From Trematomus loennbergii (lineage: Eukaryota; Chordata; Actinopteri; Perciformes; Nototheniidae), in assembly GCA_012861695.1 (NCBI GenBank), contig JAAOOA010000648.1, forward strand, positions 62,001 through 126,000: a stretch of 64,000 nucleotides of DNA, read 5' to 3'. The notes beneath the pieces are model-generated. The model was not told the origin of the DNA, did not search any database, and saw only the letters and a program-made list of their open reading frames with translations. Positions 25,993 to 64,000 of the stretch are shown here, piece by piece. Every line of letters begins with the position of its first letter. Positions within the stretch are counted from its first letter, which is position 1. A program made the position numbers and the translations under genes.

Positions 25993-28262
25993 GTCGATCG
26001 ACTTTGATCTATGGATTGACCAGTCATTATGAGACATTTCTCTGACTTTAGAATTAATTAATTAATTAATACAAAAGAAAATCCGTTTACAACAAAGATG
26101 ATAGTTAGTTTCAGCTCCAACACATTTTCAAACATTCATGATCTGCTTGCTTGGACACCTCATTCCCAGCCATCAGTTCACCACTCATGTTGTGACTGCG
26201 GGGTTTCCCCCTGTTCTGCTGCCTGTCCCTCTCTCTGTTTGCCTTTCTGTACATACCTGGTGTCACTTCCTTGAATGTCTGTCACCAGTTGACGGCAGCT
26301 GGCTGGACTTTCATTCCCACAGTGATCATTCTCCATCAGATAATCGGACATTAAAAGAATCAGTTTTACTGTGTCCAAATCGGTACAGCTGTCACATCCA
26401 GGATCTGGCCAAGAGGAAATTCTCAGAAGTTTGTTGCAGCATCAGTTGCAACCCACATTCAAACTGTCGCCACACTGTTGAACCATGCTTCAAGTAGATT
26501 ATAAAGCTGTTTGTCACCGACACTTTCAACCAGAATGAGCAAAGTGACCTTCCCCTCTAAAGCCTGGCACTGACTTCTCGAGGCTTTACTCTGGGCCTCT
26601 CGAGGATAACCTAGCTTTATCCCAGTCCATCCCAAGAGTATAGTTATATTCAGCAGAACGCTTCTTTTGTGCTCTGATTTTGTCAAAGTGTTCTTCTGTG
26701 TAAAGCAAAGATATTTGAAAAATGCAAAGATATTTGAAAAATGCAAAGAAGACAATGTTACTCATTTAACCAGAACACCTCCCATGCTGTTAGCAAGCCC
26801 CTGCTCCAGGTTGAGAAGTTCTTCAGGCTACAGCGGGGTGTTGTAGAGGCGAGCATTGAATAACTGGTGGACCAGAGCCCTTTGCCGACACCAGGAACCT
26901 CCCCAAAGCTGGCCTTTGTCTGCTGGATGAATGACGCAGAAGGAATAAGTGTGTTGAGACAGACTGGCTCAGTTCCAAACCAGAGGAAAGTCCACTTGCT
27001 GCCATAGGTCAGAAAAAAGTGGGGTTATGCAATGCTGTCTAGTCACATTTGAATGGCCAAATGCAGGCACAGAATAATACAGTCTCATTAGCATGGTGAC
27101 TAAGATCTTGTCCACCAGGGCAGCGCAATATACAACTTTTTGAATCGTCTCTGTGATGACAATGTAATTGGATATTTTCACCAGTCGTATCTGATCACAG
27201 ACAGAACAATCCCTTCATTAGCTAGACTCTTACCGTCTTTGTTGTTGAAATATGAACAGGTGTGGGGGGGAAAAAAACCACAACCTGTTCCTGGACGGGA
27301 CATTTTTGTATCTCTTCTTACAAAAAGTCACACGTCATCACTCAATTTGACAGATATGCAGTCTCCCTTTCCTAGTTGACTTCTCTTTAGTTAACGTGTC
27401 ACCTTAGCTGACATTGCCTTCAGCCCTGGTCTTGTTTTGTACTCACTTGGCTCTGAATCAGTTCTTCTCTTAGCGGTCCCAAGCAAACTTCTGCAACTCA
27501 CGCCACCCACACACTGGTTATGTATAGCCCGCACCTACCCCTATCTGCCCACTGGTTTGAAAACAACGCTTTGTATAATTCTAAGGCTGCTATTTCTGAA
27601 ACCTCATGTACAGGGAGCTCTTTCAATGTTATGTAATGCTCCCAACTCAACTGTAATCCCTCTTATGCTGAGTGAGCCCCCCATGTGATGGTGCTGAAGG
27701 GTTGGCTGTTCTACGGCTACTACTGGCTCTACGGGTGCTCTCAGTAGACTCTGGCCACTTACCCCCCCCCCCCCCCACACACACACACACACACACACAC
27801 TGAGCTGTGGCCTGTGTATAAGAACAGAAGTTTATCCTGGAAAATCTCTTACTTGGATCTGAGACGCTGGATGGAAGCACATTGCTGATGCTCGTCCTTT
27901 GTGCCTGCGCTCGGACTAGACATACAGGAACTACACTGAGCATCAAACTGTATGTCCTGAATGACTCTCCGGATCTCCTCTCTTCTTCATCCGAGTGTGA
28001 GACACAAGGATTTATCTTTGTCCTCGGTTATGTGTCGAGGAATTTCTCAGCTTCTGGAATTTCGTCTGCGTGTTGTTATCTTTTGCTTGTGAGGAATGTT
28101 TTATGTTGCTGGTTTAGAGTGAGGTTGATGAAGACTTGTTTCAAGAACTGTTAACTTTTTTTACTGATCTAACACTGCTACCTGGATGCTTGAAGGTATT
28201 TAATTAAATGTTCATTCACAGCTTACTTACCCTCATGCTTTTTTTTGTGTCTTCCTTCACAG
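25993..28262. other. Gene-free intronic sequence upstream of the first coding exon
   Basis: Contains a poly(C)-(CA)n tract at about 27762-27800 and no recognised coding exon. The last 30 bases are a pyrimidine-rich acceptor for pitpnm2 exon 2. An alternative promoter or first exon around 27.8-28.2 kb cannot be excluded, but nothing specific supports it. Confidence 0.35.
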
Positions 28263-28427
28263 GAACCGTCAATGTGGACTTCAGCTGGTGATTTGACAAG
28301 TCACCTATAGGATCCCCTCAGAGTCTCTCCTGTCTCCTCTCCCCCTCCCTTCCCTCTGTCCCTCCCTCCCCCCTTCCCTTGTCAATCTTCTCCCCGATCC
28401 CTCTATCCCCCTACTCCAAAATTCACC

Positions 28428-61637
<33,210 letters not shown>

Positions 61638-64000
61638 CACTGAGAGGGGGTTATAATACAGGAGGAAGACTAATGCAAAGACTGAGAAACACTGGGGTTG
61701 GAGATGGGTCAATGCCACAATGAACACAATATGTGCTACAAACCACTGTTTATGACCTAATGCCAGTCACACTCTACACAGATATTTATGAACAGAGGCT
61801 TTATTTATTACACAACACACACAAACTCAACAGGCATTTCAAGGAGCAACTTCCTGAAACAGGGACACAAATAGACTTACGCTTATATTGTTGAGATCCA
61901 GACTGTTTCTACTATCTATTTATCAGTCTATTTAAGTCTATACAACAGGCTTTTAGACTGAAGATGGTTCCAGATACAAGCACCCCAATGCTGTATTCTA
62001 GCAAACAAGACAAAGTGGTTACAGACAGCCTGTATCAGGTGTAAGTGCTGATACTGTAACCAACTACTGCCACAGCAAGCACAGCAATTCATATAGAGAT
62101 CAACTTTGTGCTTAATAGTTTTAAAGATATGCTGTTTTTATGTGATAATCAGATATGTTCACGTCTGGGAGCAGAGCTGAGAATCAGGCAAAACTGGATT
62201 GAATGTCTGACCAAACACATCCAATCATTAAGCCAACAGTTTTAGGAAGACCATTTTTTTTTAAATCCCTTTTGCTGTGTAAGCCAACATGAAATCAACT
62301 TGTTGCATTTATAAGCAGTCCAGTTTTGCTTGTTTTCTGGCTGTCCCTCAGACCAAAGAACCATCCAAATATCTCATGAAGCAAAACTGCGAAATGACCC
62401 TTTAACCTACGGCTGCAGCTGAAACCTTTCCTGGGATTTTATAACATTTCACCACATCTCGCCACGCCGCTGCTGAACTTCGGAAATGTGCGACTCAGCA
62501 CCTGTACGGTTAACGTGCCAAAGCGAACAGTGTAGAACGATATGCTGCACATGGACAGAGAGGAAACGATTAAGGTGTACAAATGGATTGTGTAAGTATG
62601 TATTTGAATGGCTTGTACATATTGCTTTACTACAGTGCAGATCTGGTATCTGGTCCACTGAAGACCAGCTTCAAGTGTCTTCTTTACTCCGAGGGGGAAC
62701 ACCGCCTCATTCAGGATACACTTCAATTATGATAGTTGTTGTTATTTATGATTATGGATATTTTAAACATGTATTGATTTTGTGAACCAAGTGTGTTTTT
62801 AGATTACTTTAGCTATGTTGTGTTTTACCTTTCATTCTTAAATAGTTCAGTTGCAGCAGCCAAAACTCAGAGGTCTTTGCCTGGCACAGTATTGTATTTT
62901 TATTATTTCATCCTGCAGATCACGAGAACTGAATAACAGAACTGCTATCTTGTGTCATATATTGTACGTTTATTATACTTTTTGGATATTTGGAATATGG
63001 CTTTTCTCTGGTTATCCCTAAGCTGTAAATGAGGCGTTGAATGTGCTCATAGATAATCCTCCTTAGGTTACGTTCTGCTGCGCCTTTAGAGGGAGAAGCT
63101 AATTGTAAATTCTGTACAATACGCTGTCAGGAGTAGGAACACAGAGCTCAGACTGTGTCACGCTGTTCACCTTTTATTTCTGAAACACATTTGTGATTTA
63201 TTCATTCAAATGATGGTTATTTCCCCCTCAAATAGGCCTGTAGAGAGCTGACTGCGATGGACCAATATGGACTCAAACGTAAGGGAAACGTGCAATATTT
63301 CTCAACCACAAGACCAAACAGACTGTTGAGGAAGTGTCGCAACGCATTGACAATCAGATCAACAGGCACATGTTCTATAGAGATTACATTGCAGAGGGAA
63401 TCTGAACACATATGAGCAGCACTCAACAAATTCATAGGCACATTTATAGTGTGTCAAAATAAGTAAAAAAGTGCCACTGATCTGAGAAAAGTATGAAATA
63501 TTACAGTAGGTTTTCTACTGTGGACTGACATCCTCAATCTCAATGTTGATTTTAAGTCACCATACATTTAAAAGTGACCCAGAAATCAATGTTTTACCCT
63601 CTGAAAAGAATTAGCCCTTAACAAATCCTTTATAAAAGTTTAACTGTTATTGAAAGGATCGAGTTAATGATGGTTTTGGGGGCTGCTGAATTGTATAGTG
63701 TTATACTGGGAGGTGTTTCTAGTATTTTGTCTACCCCTTTATATCAATGAGGAGAGACAATGTTCGATAACTCAGAGTAGATCTCAACGCATAACAAGGA
63801 AGGACGTTATTACAAACTGTCGGCTGCTGATTAAAGAACGGCTGTTTGATCATTGCTGTAAAACATGCACTTGTCTAAAGTTGGAAACTACTGAACCATA
63901 CGTCCTTCCTCAGAGAACGTGTAGAGGAAGCGGTGCGTTTACCTCTGACGTTTCCTCTGGGCAGACGTTAGCTGAGTTTCTACTAACTCACACACGATCA
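61638..64000 (+). other. 3' UTR and downstream sequence
   Basis: No further coding region is seen. The 3' UTR of pitpnm2 starts here, but I found no clear AATAAA that would fix its end. It includes the second copy of the direct duplication. Confidence 0.5.
62831..63137. repeat. Direct duplication, copy 2 (3' UTR or downstream)
   Basis: Same orientation as 60594-60885 and nearly identical. It differs mainly by about 15 extra bases near 62955 (TGTCATATATTGTACGTT-like). The two copies bracket the last coding exon. Confidence 0.85.

Overview
The window is vertebrate genomic DNA, almost certainly from a ray-finned (teleost) fish. It holds one large multi-exon gene with GT-AG introns, long (GT)n/(CA)n microsatellites, and repeat types typical of fish: a V-SINE-type tRNA-derived SINE, L2/CR1-like LINE tails, and hAT, Harbinger and TTAA-type MITEs. 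There are no operons, CRISPR arrays or bacterial-style genes.

The right half (about 28.3-61.6 kb, + strand) is a full-length pitpnm2-type gene encoding a membrane-associated phosphatidylinositol transfer protein (Nir3/RdgB family). I can place 24 constitutive coding exons and two frame-preserving optional exons by protein similarity, splice sites and reading phase. Domain order is the class II PITP domain (first ~255 residues), an FFAT motif (EFFDAHE) for VAP binding at the ER, a region containing GDCVGG, the DDHD domain, and a C-terminal LNS2 domain. Without the optional exons the model gives about 1349 residues; with both, about 1463. A CpG-rich segment at about 10.9-11.6 kb ending in a good splice donor is the best candidate for the promoter and non-coding exon 1, which would make intron 1 about 16.7 kb.

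Five coding positions, in four exons, each lack exactly one base, always in or beside a C or G run. Everything else in the gene is intact, so these look like assembly or sequencing errors rather than pseudogene lesions.

The left part (0-10 kb) is repeat-rich. It has a foldback element with perfect 18-bp inverted repeats, degraded sequence with hydrophobic ORFs and an LTR-like end, a solo LTR with a perfect 5-bp target duplication, and a cluster of very long microsatellites. Beside these, on the minus strand, is what looks like an isolated signal-peptide exon of an immunoglobulin-superfamily-like gene.

The introns record many transposon insertions: three hAT-type MITEs with perfect 8-bp target duplications (one inside a SINE), Harbinger-like elements, three different TTAA-flanked MITEs within 5.5 kb, and several LINE tails. 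Two LINE tails lie directly against splice sites. A ~300-bp direct duplication brackets the last coding exon. No clearly new biological system is visible. The most informative observations are the splice-site-abutting retroposons, the optional exons, the nested insertions and the systematic homopolymer deletions.
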